This document shows positions 1 to 8,809 of a DNA stretch of 64,000 nucleotides, piece after piece. The stretch is from Idiomarina rhizosphaerae (GTDB lineage: Bacteria > Pseudomonadota > Gammaproteobacteria > Enterobacterales > Alteromonadaceae). The translations under genes were made by a program, and so were the position numbers. The notes below the pieces were generated by a model. The model was not told where the DNA came from and searched no databases. It worked only from the letters and a program-made list of their open reading frames with translations. The stretch spans positions 124,001-188,000 of the forward strand of contig NZ_JAMZDE010000005.1 of the NCBI RefSeq assembly GCF_024159085.1, written 5' to 3'. Every line of letters starts with the position of its first letter. Within the stretch, counting starts at the first letter, position 1.

Positions 1-153
1 AAAGGACGCTTCGACGAAGGCGTTAAAAACGGCAATTTAAACACCATGTTTGAATATGTTTTTGACTACGAAATGCAACCGACCAAGGTTAAAGTTCATA
101 TGAAGAAAGCTTTAACCGGCGACACCTACTGGGTATTCGTTAAGCGACTATAA
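1..153 (+). CDS. C-terminal end of an unidentified protein (partial)
   Basis: Frame 1 is open from the first base and ends in TAA, giving the last 50 residues of a protein that begins outside the window. The tail is rich in Lys and aromatic residues ([20 protein letters not shown]) and has no motif I can assign. The next gene starts one base after its stop, so the two are almost certainly cotranscribed and translationally coupled; the missing gene may therefore act with the AMP-dependent ligase. Confidence 0.6.
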   Translation, partial: KGRFDEGVKNGNLNTMFEYVFDYEMQPTKVKVHMKKALTGDTYWVFVKRL

Positions 154-154
154 A

Positions 155-1423
155 GTGACAGACTCGCTTCAGCAGCACCTTATTGTTACTGTCATCGGCG
201 ATATTATCGCCGATGAACTTGCGCGTATGCGTCCAGCTGAAAGTGAGTACTGGAAACGTCGCCAATGGCATGAAGACGACACGTTAATAGCAAGACACAA
301 GTCAACCAAAGACAGTGGTGAGGATGGAGTTGCAGTTGATTCGCTGGAAAGGCTGGCGTTAGCCGGCCGGGTAGTTCAGTTCTTTCATATGGGCGACAGC
401 GGAGTTGAAGATTACCTTCTGCGCCGTAACAGTCTGGCCGAATGGGCTAAAATTGTTCTGAAATCGCGGCAAGTTCACACCCAAAACGTAACAGTTACAA
501 CTTCTGGCAGCACCGGGCAGCCCAAAGCCTGCGAGCATTCATGGAGTACATTGGTTGAGGAAGTAAGGGAGTTTGTCCGTATCTTTGACAACGATTATGA
601 GTTACCTCCAGCTCGTATTGTCGCTTTAGTGCCCAGCCATCATATTTATGGCTTTTTATTTACTATATTGCTGCCGCATCTTGTTGATGCCCCAGTTCTG
701 CGCGGCTTTAAAGCTTATAGCCATGTTCGCAACGGTGGCTTACGTGCCGGAGATGTTGTTGTCGGTTTCCCTGAATTACTCACTCAGTTATCGTCAGAGA
801 TGCCACCATTACCGCCCGGAGTACTTTTTATCAGCTCTGCCGGACCATGCCCGGCCAGCACCTTGCACCAGTTATATGCCATAGGTGCAGCACGCACTGT
901 CGAAATTTATGGTAGCTCAGAGACTGCCGGTATGGGTTACCGAAGTAAACCCGAAAACAACTACCGTTTGTTATCCCGCTGGCGCAGGAATGCAGAAAAC
1001 CATCAGCAGTTAATTGATAGACAAGTAAAAGTTATTTACGAAATACCAGATAATACCCAATGGCATACAGAGGATGAATTCCAAATCACCGGACGAGTCG
1101 ACACGGCAGTTTCGATACGTGGGATCAATGTGTTCCCGGCTCATATTGCTGAGTGTCTACGCCGACATCCGGCGGTCGCCGATGCAACGGTACGTCCGAT
1201 GAGATCCGACGAAGGCTATGGACTGAAAGCCTTTATTGTTTTGCAGGAAAGTATTAGCGAAACGGTAACTGAACAAAGTGTTCAGGCCTGGTTGAGCGAC
1301 AACCTCTGTGCTGCAGAAATACCTGAGCGCATTAGCTTTGGGAACCAGTTACCTATAAATTCCATGGGTAAGGCGCAAGACTGGAGTGTCGATAACTCGC
1401 CAACCGGTAAGCCGTTAAATTAA
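155..1423 (+). CDS. AMP-dependent acyl/aryl-CoA ligase-like protein (ANL superfamily)
   Basis: Adenylate-forming enzyme expected to activate a carboxylic acid as acyl-AMP. The ANL signatures are present: the nucleotide loop TSGSTGQPK (about residues 116-124), YGSSE (252-256), TGRVDT (312-317) and the C-terminal catalytic lysine in INSMGK (Lys406). At 422 residues it is shorter than typical 500-560-residue CoA ligases and lacks much of the N-terminal subdomain, like the short ligases found in aryl-polyene and lipid-type clusters. The start is a GTG one base after the preceding stop, with no clear ribosome site, which suggests coupling. The stop overlaps the convergent PAS gene by 4 bases. The substrate cannot be read from the sequence. 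Confidence 0.8.
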   Translation: MTDSLQQHLIVTVIGDIIADELARMRPAESEYWKRRQWHEDDTLIARHKSTKDSGEDGVAVDSLERLALAGRVVQFFHMGDSGVEDYLLRRNSLAEWAKIVLKSRQVHTQNVTVTTSGSTGQPKACEHSWSTLVEEVREFVRIFDNDYELPPARIVALVPSHHIYGFLFTILLPHLVDAPVLRGFKAYSHVRNGGLRAGDVVVGFPELLTQLSSEMPPLPPGVLFISSAGPCPASTLHQLYAIGAARTVEIYGSSETAGMGYRSKPENNYRLLSRWRRNAENHQQLIDRQVKVIYEIPDNTQWHTEDEFQITGRVDTAVSIRGINVFPAHIAECLRRHPAVADATVRPMRSDEGYGLKAFIVLQESISETVTEQSVQAWLSDNLCAAEIPERISFGNQLPINSMGKAQDWSVDNSPTGKPLN

Positions 1424-2718
1424 ATCAACGCGCGTAGCAACACATCATCAAACCTCAGATCTGTTATTTGTGCGCATTCCAACGCTATTTTATGCTCAAT
1501 TTCGTGCTGCTCTAACAACTGCCGGGTAGCCTTTAGGCAATTCTTGTTTTGCTCTGCTGACAGCGTTGACATGAGTACAACGATAATTCCTTTTCCTAAA
1601 CAACCCGGAGTGTCGTAATCCTGAATGTTCTGGCGGACAATTTTACTGACGATTTTTAAAGTTTCTGCGTTGTTAGCAACGCGCACGACCATTATATAAT
1701 ACTGATGCTCAGAATGAGCCTGATACAAACTAAAGCGCCTTTGCAGAGACTGCAGCATAAGCCGACGATTATAAAAACCGGTGTGCTCGTCGTTGCCACC
1801 GGTTTCCCTGAGTTTGAGCTCCAGTTCTTTATAATCGGTAATATCCTGCGTTGTGCCAAAAATAATTTCACGCCCAGCTTCGTCAATACGATAAATTCCC
1901 GAGCGTCTTAACCACCGAATTTCACCGTCACCCAACATAATGCGATGCTCAACATCTCTCGCGCCGGACTGTTTAACGGCGTTAATGGCTTCTGTTACGG
2001 CTTGTCTATCTTCGGGGTGAGTTCTTTCTATCGTCAGAGCTAAGGAGGGGGTAACTTTGGCCTTGTCCAAACCATGCAAATTGTACATGGTATCCGACCA
2101 CAACGACTGGCCGGTTTCTAAGTCAAGCTGCCAATGCCCGAGCCCGGCAACTCGCTCAGCAAGCATTAAATTACGCTGATTTTCTTCAACTTTCAGCTCC
2201 AGCATTTTTCTCTCAGTAATGTCCAGCATCTGTCCATTCCAGAGTGTGCTGCCATCGGCCTGTTGACTGGTCACTGCGTGCCCGTAAATCCAGCTTACCC
2301 TGCCATTTTTAATCACCCGATACTCTTTCACCCACAAATATTGATAGCGGGCAGAGTTATGCATACTGCTCAGAACAGATTGTAAGTCGTCGGGATGAAT
2401 AATTTCACTCAGCAATGTCACATCATTTGCCAGTGACTCAGCAGAGCACCCAAAAATGGCCTCAACGCCCTGACTGACATAATTAAATTTCAATTGCCCG
2501 TCCGGTGAGCGTTCAAGCTGGTATAGCGCACCCGGTACCGAGTTTGCTAATTGTTCAAGATTAACCAGTTGTTTCTCATGATCCATAAATTGCAACATAA
2601 CTCGTTGTCGATAAACATACGCCGCAATATTAACCCACAGACCAGAAACTAAACAGCAAATAAATGCAAAGTGACCCATTACAAATCTTTTTAAGTAGTC
2701 TATATATAAATAAATCAT
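1420..2718 (-). CDS. Membrane PAS-PAS protein with degenerate GGDEF domain
   Basis: Likely sensory protein of the inner membrane. One hydrophobic segment (about residues 14-36) is followed by two PAS/PAC modules (about 50-170 and 185-305, each ending in a DITE/DITD-type PAC motif) and a C-terminal part that starts like a GGDEF domain (EHTGFYNRR). The signature GGDEF loop is absent; the equivalent region reads PGCLGKGII, so diguanylate cyclase activity is not expected. The start is uncertain: ATG at 2718 or at 2679, neither with a good ribosome site. Only 19 bases separate 2718 from the divergent BCCT transporter, so the two promoters must overlap each other or the coding sequence. Confidence 0.75.
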   Translation of the reverse strand: MIYLYIDYLKRFVMGHFAFICCLVSGLWVNIAAYVYRQRVMLQFMDHEKQLVNLEQLANSVPGALYQLERSPDGQLKFNYVSQGVEAIFGCSAESLANDVTLLSEIIHPDDLQSVLSSMHNSARYQYLWVKEYRVIKNGRVSWIYGHAVTSQQADGSTLWNGQMLDITERKMLELKVEENQRNLMLAERVAGLGHWQLDLETGQSLWSDTMYNLHGLDKAKVTPSLALTIERTHPEDRQAVTEAINAVKQSGARDVEHRIMLGDGEIRWLRRSGIYRIDEAGREIIFGTTQDITDYKELELKLRETGGNDEHTGFYNRRLMLQSLQRRFSLYQAHSEHQYYIMVVRVANNAETLKIVSKIVRQNIQDYDTPGCLGKGIIVVLMSTLSAEQNKNCLKATRQLLEQHEIEHKIALECAQITDLRFDDVLLRALI

Positions 2719-2737
2719 AATAAAAACAGGAGCTTTT

Positions 2738-4780
2738 ATGTCGACCGAGAAGCGAAAGTGGCATTCAGCGATTTTACTGCCTGTCTTTCTTCCTGCGGTT
2801 ATCGTTATAGCTTTACTGGTTGTAGGAACTTTAAGTGCCCCGGAAAAAGCCGGCGAGCTGTTTAGCTGGACTCTTGCTGGTATTACCGAAAATTTCGGTT
2901 GGTTCTACATGTTAGCCGTCGCACTTTTCCTCATGTTCATTATTGGCGTGGGTGTTTCAAGCTGGGGAAAAATTAAACTCGGCCCCGATCATTGCGAACC
3001 CGAATACAGTTTCACCTCTTGGTTCGCCATGCTATTTTCGGCCGGGTACGGTATAGCCTTGCTCTTTTTTGGTGTCTCTGAGCCCATACTACATTATGCC
3101 GAGCCCCCGGCTGGTGCGGCTGAAACCGTCGGCTCAGCTAAACAGGCGATGCAAATCGCTTATTTCCACTGGGGCTTTCACATTTGGGCAATTTACGGCC
3201 TGGTCGGTTTGGTTCTGGCCTATTTTTCATTTCGCCACGGCTTACCGCTCACCATGCGCTCAACCTTGTACCCACTCATCGGTGATAAAATTAATGGCCC
3301 CATTGGGCATGCTATTGATACCTTCGCCATTCTCGGCACCATGTTCGGCATTGCCACCACATTAGGGCTTTCGGTTATTCAAATTAATGCCGGTCTCAAC
3401 TATTTGTGGGAAGACATTCCGGTCGGAACCACGGTTCAGGTTATCGCTATTGGCATTATTACCTTGGCCGCAATTGCTTCAGTAGTTGCAGGCATGGATA
3501 AAGGAATTAAACGATTATCTTTGATCAATATAGCTTTAGTCCTGTTCCTGGTTCTGTTTGTTTTTGCTGTTGGGCCTACTATCCATATTCTGGAAACCTT
3601 CCTGCAAAATACTGGCGCGTATTTGAGTGGCATTGTTGAGCGCACTTTCAACTTGCAAGCCTATGAACGCAGTGACTGGATTGGTAACTGGACTTTATTC
3701 ATATTTGGCTGGACTATTGCCTGGGCACCTTTTGTCGGGCTGTTTATTGCCAAAATCAGTCGCGGCCGTACCATCCGTCAGTTTGTGTTTGGCGTCATGC
3801 TGGTACCGACCATATTCACCTTCTTCTGGTTTGCCGTATTTGGCGATACCGCGTTGAATATGATTATGAACGAAGGCTACACAGCCCTAATTTCAGAAGT
3901 TCAGGATAACCAGGCAATAGCGTTATTTAAGCTCTACGAAAACCTGCCTATGACCAGTATTTTGAGCTTCCTGACGGTATTACTCATCATCACGTTTTTC
4001 GTAACGTCATCGGATTCCGGATCGTTGGTGATTGATTCGTTGTCCTCTGGCGGCATGATGGAAACACCTGTCTGGCAACGTGTTTTTTGGGCAAGCACCG
4101 AAGGAATTGTTGCCTCTGTGCTACTGGTAGCCGGTGGTCTAGAAGCTCTGCAAACTGCCGCTATTACCAGCGCCTTGCCATTTGCGATTATTATTTTAAT
4201 ATCGGCGGCAGGCATGTGGCGCGCACTTATCATAGAAGGACACCAGTCCAATAGTCTTCAAAGTCACCGCCACTCTCATCGTCGCGGAGTCAATGAGGGA
4301 GCCGACTACTGGAAAAAACGTCTGGCGGGTCTGGTCGACTTTCCAAAGAAAGAGAAGGTACTTGAGTTCATCAACGGACCTGCAACAAAAAGTATGAAAC
4401 AAGTCCGGGACGAGTTAAGAGATCAGGACTGGCCGGCAGAATTCAAAGCTGACGAAGAACATAACCGTATTATTCTCAGCGTTGAGCGAAAAGGCGATTT
4501 AGAATTTGCTTACGAAATTCGTTTAAAAGACTATCTGTTGCCTGAATTCGCTTTAACCAACGATAAAAACAGAGAAGTTTACTATCGGGCTGAGGTGTTT
4601 CTCAGACAGGGCGGACAGTCTTATGACCTATACGGTTATGAGCAAACCGATATCATTAACGATGTGATTAATCAGTTTGAGAACTATCTGCACTTCCGTC
4701 ATAACAGCCCCGGAGTTCTCCCGTGGGACCTGGAAAAGCATGACGAAGACCTTAATGAAGACCTTGAATCACAAAAGTAA
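2738..4780 (+). CDS. BCCT-family transporter (betaine/choline/carnitine type), BetT-like length
   Basis: Secondary transporter of the inner membrane for quaternary ammonium compounds, probably an osmolyte or its precursor. About 12 membrane segments fill residues 10-500, followed by a hydrophilic C-terminal domain of about 180 residues, the layout of E. coli BetT (677 residues). The family motif FFGVSEP and the block W-T-x5-W-T-I-A-W-A-P-F-V-G are recognisable, but the glycine stretch reads GYGIAL where BetP has GMGIGL, and the WWxxW aromatic-box motif is WTIAW, so one substrate-box Trp is a Thr. The substrate is thus uncertain. A good ribosome site (AGGAG) precedes the ATG and a strong terminator follows. 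Confidence 0.88.
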   Translation: MSTEKRKWHSAILLPVFLPAVIVIALLVVGTLSAPEKAGELFSWTLAGITENFGWFYMLAVALFLMFIIGVGVSSWGKIKLGPDHCEPEYSFTSWFAMLFSAGYGIALLFFGVSEPILHYAEPPAGAAETVGSAKQAMQIAYFHWGFHIWAIYGLVGLVLAYFSFRHGLPLTMRSTLYPLIGDKINGPIGHAIDTFAILGTMFGIATTLGLSVIQINAGLNYLWEDIPVGTTVQVIAIGIITLAAIASVVAGMDKGIKRLSLINIALVLFLVLFVFAVGPTIHILETFLQNTGAYLSGIVERTFNLQAYERSDWIGNWTLFIFGWTIAWAPFVGLFIAKISRGRTIRQFVFGVMLVPTIFTFFWFAVFGDTALNMIMNEGYTALISEVQDNQAIALFKLYENLPMTSILSFLTVLLIITFFVTSSDSGSLVIDSLSSGGMMETPVWQRVFWASTEGIVASVLLVAGGLEALQTAAITSALPFAIIILISAAGMWRALIIEGHQSNSLQSHRHSHRRGVNEGADYWKKRLAGLVDFPKKEKVLEFINGPATKSMKQVRDELRDQDWPAEFKADEEHNRIILSVERKGDLEFAYEIRLKDYLLPEFALTNDKNREVYYRAEVFLRQGGQSYDLYGYEQTDIINDVINQFENYLHFRHNSPGVLPWDLEKHDEDLNEDLESQK

Positions 4781-4793
4781 AAGGAACGTAAAG

Positions 4794-4818
4794 AAGCCGC
4801 TCTTCGGAGCGGCTTTTT
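4794..4818 (+). terminator. Rho-independent terminator of the BCCT gene
   Basis: Perfect 9-bp stem AAGCCGCTC / GAGCGGCTT closed by a UUCG tetraloop and followed by a T run, 13 bases after the BCCT stop. Confidence 0.92.
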
Positions 4819-4892
4819 AGTGGTCGGACTGTTGATAGCAGGAGACATGTGCGAGAATAGCCGTATTGTCAGTATGGAGTTTAACTATCACT

Positions 4893-5783
4893 ATGGAACG
4901 TGTTGATACAAGCCCTCAAAAGCTAAGCCCAATGCCCAGCATGTTACTGCGTTCTCTGTTGACGTTACAACGCAGTGATGAGTCAGCAGCAGAGTCTGAA
5001 ACTTTGCTCAAAGAATATTCTATTCCTGCGCCAACAGCTAAGCACCTGAGTCGTTATCAACAGTCGTTCGGTGGTTTCGTCAGTGATGTCCCCCTGGCCA
5101 TGCTGTACTGCATTGCGCAAAGGGCTCATTTATCGCAAATGCTTGATGATAGCTTTCCCTGGCCTGCGCCTGGTCTGGTTCATGTCAGTAATAAAATTGA
5201 GCGCCATCAGGTTATTTCTGCACAAGTGCCTTTTCAACTGGTATCCAAAGTAAAAGTACCTAAGCGTGGCCCTGATGTTTCTCCGCGTCGCCTGCGTCCT
5301 CAGTTTGTGGTTGAGTTCTGGCAAAATAACGAGAAAGTCGCAACTTGCTCCAGCGTTTATCAGGTGATGAACGGCCAAAATACTGGAACAACGAAAAAAT
5401 CGACGCCTCCGATAAAAGCATTTGAGCCGGAAGCCGGCTGGGAAAATCTCAGTCACTGGCAATTAGGCAGTGGTATGGGCCGACGCTATGCTCGCATCTC
5501 CGGCGACTTTAACCCTATTCACCTGCATCCGCTGGTCTCACGCTGGTTTGGTTTTGAAAAACCAATTATTCATGGCATGTATATGATGGCAAGAGCTCAG
5601 GCGGAGCTCGAACAGCGTCAGCAAAAGCCAGTAACTTATATCGACGTTACCTTTAAGCGCCCAGTTATTTTACCTGCCCGGGTACAGCTATGGGCGTCAG
5701 AACAAGATGATAAAACCAAATATGAAGTGCGCAGTGCGGATCACAGTTCATTAAAACTGGAAGGGTCAGTTCGTTTCGACTAA
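4893..5783 (+). CDS. MaoC-like (R)-specific enoyl hydratase/dehydratase
   Basis: Hot-dog-fold hydratase probably acting on an acyl-CoA or acyl-carrier substrate. The C-terminal half holds the hydratase-2 signature (SGDFNPIHLHP, followed by FIHGMYM-like IIHGMYMMA), containing the expected catalytic Asp and His. The N-terminal half is divergent, consistent with a double hot-dog protein of about 290 residues. I chose ATG 4893, giving 296 residues; the in-frame TTG at 4866 adds nine residues with no homology, and a GGAG lies 14 bases before 4893. The gene stands alone between two terminating or convergent units. Confidence 0.75.
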   Translation: MERVDTSPQKLSPMPSMLLRSLLTLQRSDESAAESETLLKEYSIPAPTAKHLSRYQQSFGGFVSDVPLAMLYCIAQRAHLSQMLDDSFPWPAPGLVHVSNKIERHQVISAQVPFQLVSKVKVPKRGPDVSPRRLRPQFVVEFWQNNEKVATCSSVYQVMNGQNTGTTKKSTPPIKAFEPEAGWENLSHWQLGSGMGRRYARISGDFNPIHLHPLVSRWFGFEKPIIHGMYMMARAQAELEQRQQKPVTYIDVTFKRPVILPARVQLWASEQDDKTKYEVRSADHSSLKLEGSVRFD

Positions 5784-5797
5784 CCCTTCCGGGTGCC

Positions 5798-7072
5798 TTA
5801 CTGGTGCTTATAAACCTTGCCGTCTTTCATCACAAAGCTCACATTCTGTAATAGCGTGATGTCATCCAGCGGATTCCCTTTTACAGCAACAATATCGGCC
5901 AGTTTACCTTCCTCCAGATGACCAATATTTTCATTTTTCAGTAGCTTCGCTGCTGTTTTAGTCGCTGACTGAATTGCTTCTGCTTCCGATACCCCGGCCT
6001 CTACCATGTACTGGAATTCAAGCGCGTTATCGCCGTGCGCTGAAACACCGCTATCGGTACCAAAAGCAAAGTTCACACCAGCCTTATAAGCTTTAGCAAA
6101 AGTATCCTGAATTTTAGGTCCTATGGCGCGTGCTTTGGGTCTTACAACATCGGGGAAGTAACCATCAATTTCAGCTTTCTTGGCAACAAATTTACCGGCC
6201 ATAATTGTCGGAACCAAATAAGTACCATGCTCTTTCATCGCAGCAATCACTTCGTCATCCATGTAAGTGCCGTGTTCCACCGACGTGATACCTGCTTTCA
6301 CAGCACGTAGCATACCCGCTTTACCATGAGCATGAGCTGCAACGTGAAAGTTATAATCGTTAGCTATATCCACCAGAGCTTTTAATTCATCATCGGTAAA
6401 CTGTGGGTTATCGCCACTACTGGCCATACTTAAAACACCACCAGTTGCAGTAATTTTGATGAAATCAGCTCCATCTTTATAATGCTGTCGTACCGCTTCA
6501 CGTGCGCCCGCCGCACTATTAATGACACCGTCTTTTGGTGTGGGACGCCCCATTAGCTCTTCTTTCCAGCCATTGGTAGGATCAGCATGCCCACCTGTCG
6601 TTGCCAACGACTTGCCAGCCGAATAAATCCTGGGACCATCGACTACACCAGCATTAATAGCATCACGCAGAGCAATAGTTACGTTATGAGAGTCCCCCGG
6701 ATTTCTTACCGTAGTAAAGCCGGCATTCAGCGTTTTCATGCCATAATGCTGAGCCGTTAAAGCGAGATCGGCTGGGTTTTCAGTAAACTGCTTTATATAT
6801 GAGTTCGGCCCTGACTGACCGTCAAGGTGCACGTGCAAGTCAATGAGGCCGGGTAAACACGTGTGCGAGCTTAAGTCGGTAATCGAAGCATCATCACCGG
6901 GCCGGTTCACTTTTACAGCGGTAATTTTGTTGTCAGTGACTTCAATATAACGCTCACCAGCCAGGCGACCACTTTCACTATCAAAAACGTTTCCACAGTG
7001 CAGCCATTCACCGGCTTGAGCAGAATGTCCGGCTAATGCAACAGTCAATCCGATAGCTATCTTTTTCAGCAT
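5798..7072 (-). CDS. Exported amidohydrolase-family metallohydrolase (Xaa-Pro/Xaa-Arg dipeptidase-like)
   Basis: TIM-barrel metal-dependent hydrolase exported to the periplasm: a Sec signal peptide (residues 1-20, cleavage near SAQA-GE) precedes the barrel. Metal ligands are visible in order: HVH in LIDLHVHLD, the lysine of [10 protein letters not shown] (carbamylated Lys in binuclear members), HAHGK, EHGTY and the Asp of FGTDSG. This is the arrangement of the imidazolonepropionase-like or Xaa-Pro dipeptidase subgroup of COG1228, where some characterised members cleave dipeptides. The substrate is inferred only from the subgroup. A purine-rich ribosome site (AGGGGGAAC) precedes the ATG. Confidence 0.83.
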   Translation of the reverse strand: MLKKIAIGLTVALAGHSAQAGEWLHCGNVFDSESGRLAGERYIEVTDNKITAVKVNRPGDDASITDLSSHTCLPGLIDLHVHLDGQSGPNSYIKQFTENPADLALTAQHYGMKTLNAGFTTVRNPGDSHNVTIALRDAINAGVVDGPRIYSAGKSLATTGGHADPTNGWKEELMGRPTPKDGVINSAAGAREAVRQHYKDGADFIKITATGGVLSMASSGDNPQFTDDELKALVDIANDYNFHVAAHAHGKAGMLRAVKAGITSVEHGTYMDDEVIAAMKEHGTYLVPTIMAGKFVAKKAEIDGYFPDVVRPKARAIGPKIQDTFAKAYKAGVNFAFGTDSGVSAHGDNALEFQYMVEAGVSEAEAIQSATKTAAKLLKNENIGHLEEGKLADIVAVKGNPLDDITLLQNVSFVMKDGKVYKHQ

Positions 7073-7166
7073 AGTTCCCCCTAATCTTCATTCTAGTTAT
7101 TGTTCTTCTTTGATACTCCGAACTCTAACCAATTGCAACGGCAGCGACCAACATTGAGACAAAAAG

Positions 7167-7619
7167 TCAGTCTTTGTCGATAGTTACCGGAATAGGGGTC
7201 CCCCAAAACTCTCTAATTTTTTCGTCGTTGCTGACCAATGAAGCAAGAGTATAGTTTGAGAGAAAGTCGTAGAAGGTTTCTTTACCCTGATTAATCACAT
7301 TTTTCAGCTCGCAAACAGGAAAAATTGCGCACTCGGGTTTATGACAGTCGACCCAGTACTCATCGCCCTCTAGTCTGCGTATGACTTTATCCAGCCGGAT
7401 ATCAGACGCCTTAATAGCCAATAAGAAGCCACCATTTTTACCACGACGCGTTTCAATTAGACCTTCTTTACCTAATTGATGAACAACCTTATTTAAGTGA
7501 TTGCGGGGAACATTAAATATGCCGCTCAACTCATCAATAGTGGCGCGCTTCGTATCCTCTTTTGCAGCCAGATACATAAGAACTCGCAGACCGTAATCCG
7601 TGTACTTTTTTAATTGCAT
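7167..7619 (-). CDS. nsrR: Rrf2-family iron-sulfur regulator, NsrR-like
   Basis: Transcription factor with an N-terminal winged helix (the MQLKKYTDYGLR start is typical of NsrR) and three cysteines at 92, 97 and 103 in the spacing of the NsrR cluster ligands (C-x4-C-x5-C). NsrR senses nitric oxide through its Fe-S cluster and represses NO-detoxification genes. The 150-residue length fits. It lies 18 bases downstream of the three-domain lipoprotein on the same strand, so the two may be cotranscribed; no hmp or norVW gene is in the window. The gene symbol rests on motif spacing alone; another Rrf2 member is possible. Confidence 0.8.
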   Translation of the reverse strand: MQLKKYTDYGLRVLMYLAAKEDTKRATIDELSGIFNVPRNHLNKVVHQLGKEGLIETRRGKNGGFLLAIKASDIRLDKVIRRLEGDEYWVDCHKPECAIFPVCELKNVINQGKETFYDFLSNYTLASLVSNDEKIREFWGTPIPVTIDKD

Positions 7620-7637
7620 GGTGGCGCCCTTTTGCCT

Positions 7638-8579
7638 TTATTCGCTCTGTTGCTTAAATGTCATTTGACGGCCCCCGCGAGTGCTCAATATCAAGCGCCC
7701 TTTATCATCAATATTCACTTGATAAACTCGCTCCAGAACACTGCTGAACTCCTGTGAGAGTTCGTTAGCCTCGCCACTGCACGCCATTCTTGTGCTTCCT
7801 GTAATACGAATCTGAGCAAGTTCTCCACCCATGTTGTAGTTCCCAAAGTAACGATTACAACCATTAAAACCGGCAAGCTGGCTGTCTTTCAAAAACTGAA
7901 TTGTTGCTGGTTTAGAGTGGATGGCATGGCCTTCAAATTCCGAGAGCTCCCAGGTAGCCCCCTGAAGTAACCATTCGCTATCGCCGCCGCAGCCAGAATA
8001 CATGCGGTCAGATTCTTGTAAGTCGACCTGATATGGATATAAACGTCCGCTCATCGAATCGCGACATAGCCTGTCAATAACAATAAGATGTTTATCGGTC
8101 GTCGACTCAATACGCCATTCATAAGGCTGCTTAGAAACAACCTCCGCGGCAACTAAATCAATAATTGCTTCGCTCTCAGGGGTAGTCAGCGCCATATGCT
8201 GCGGATTTACCGCCACTTGCCAAAAAGGTTCATTGCCTCTTGCCGTAAAGTGTTTGGGTAAAGTTCCCTGCTCGATGCAAAGCGGCATTTCCTGACCCCT
8301 CCAGATAATGTCGGCTTCGTTACCTTTATTCCAGACTTGAGTTAATGGCTCTTTATCATTTGAGTAGCGAGCCCCTGAGCCACTCACAGCCTGAGGTAAC
8401 TCTTCCTGTTGCGACCCGTAACTTAACAGCACGCCGTCTTCTTTTTGCAGCACACTGAGCTCGCTCGCTCCACACTGGTAATATGTCGGCACTTGCTCTC
8501 CCGGAGTTAACAAGGCGCAACCTGACAGCAGCATTACGACGAGAATAGAGACACTTTCTTTCATATGTATCGCGGGCAT
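7638..8579 (-). CDS. Lipoprotein with MliC-like, COG3650-like and META (HslJ) domains
   Basis: Predicted outer-membrane or periplasmic lipoprotein. The lipobox LSGC lies about 21 residues from the chosen start. Three envelope modules follow: an MliC-like lysozyme-inhibitor domain (starting near YYQCGA, ending near the PLC cysteine), a COG3650-type segment (FTARGNEPFW) and a C-terminal META domain (GFNGCNRYFG, TRMAC), the fold of heat-shock protein HslJ. The role is probably envelope stress or lysozyme defence, by inference. I chose ATG 8579 because AAGGA lies 8 bases before it; ATG 8588 sits too close to that site and ATG 8564 is also possible. It precedes the NsrR-like gene by 18 bases. Confidence 0.72.
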   Translation of the reverse strand: MPAIHMKESVSILVVMLLSGCALLTPGEQVPTYYQCGASELSVLQKEDGVLLSYGSQQEELPQAVSGSGARYSNDKEPLTQVWNKGNEADIIWRGQEMPLCIEQGTLPKHFTARGNEPFWQVAVNPQHMALTTPESEAIIDLVAAEVVSKQPYEWRIESTTDKHLIVIDRLCRDSMSGRLYPYQVDLQESDRMYSGCGGDSEWLLQGATWELSEFEGHAIHSKPATIQFLKDSQLAGFNGCNRYFGNYNMGGELAQIRITGSTRMACSGEANELSQEFSSVLERVYQVNIDDKGRLILSTRGGRQMTFKQQSE

Positions 8580-8724
8580 ACTTGCCATCCTTATATTTTT
8601 AACCGTTAAGTTAGAATTCTATAGATCGCGCTGGTAATTGCATTAATTCTTCCAAGTCTTTTTCAAATCTGCGGAAGCAACGGCAGAATCAAGAGCTAGA
8701 TCAAAAAACAACGGAATCTATTAT

Positions 8725-8739
8725 TGCGAATCATTCTTA
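8725..8739 (+). promoter_or_regulatory. Candidate Fur box upstream of the TonB receptor
   Basis: TGCGAATCATTCTTA matches 10 of 14 defined positions of the 7-1-7 Fur consensus (TGATAAT-N-ATTATCA), and the following TTTTAATTATCATC can form an overlapping second half. It lies about 70 bases before the FecA-like receptor start, in an AT-rich promoter region. Confidence 0.5.
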
Positions 8740-8809
8740 TTTTAATTATCATCCCCTCGAATTTAATTAATCTAAAATAATTTTTTAATAAAGGTGAAAT
8801 GAGTCCGTT

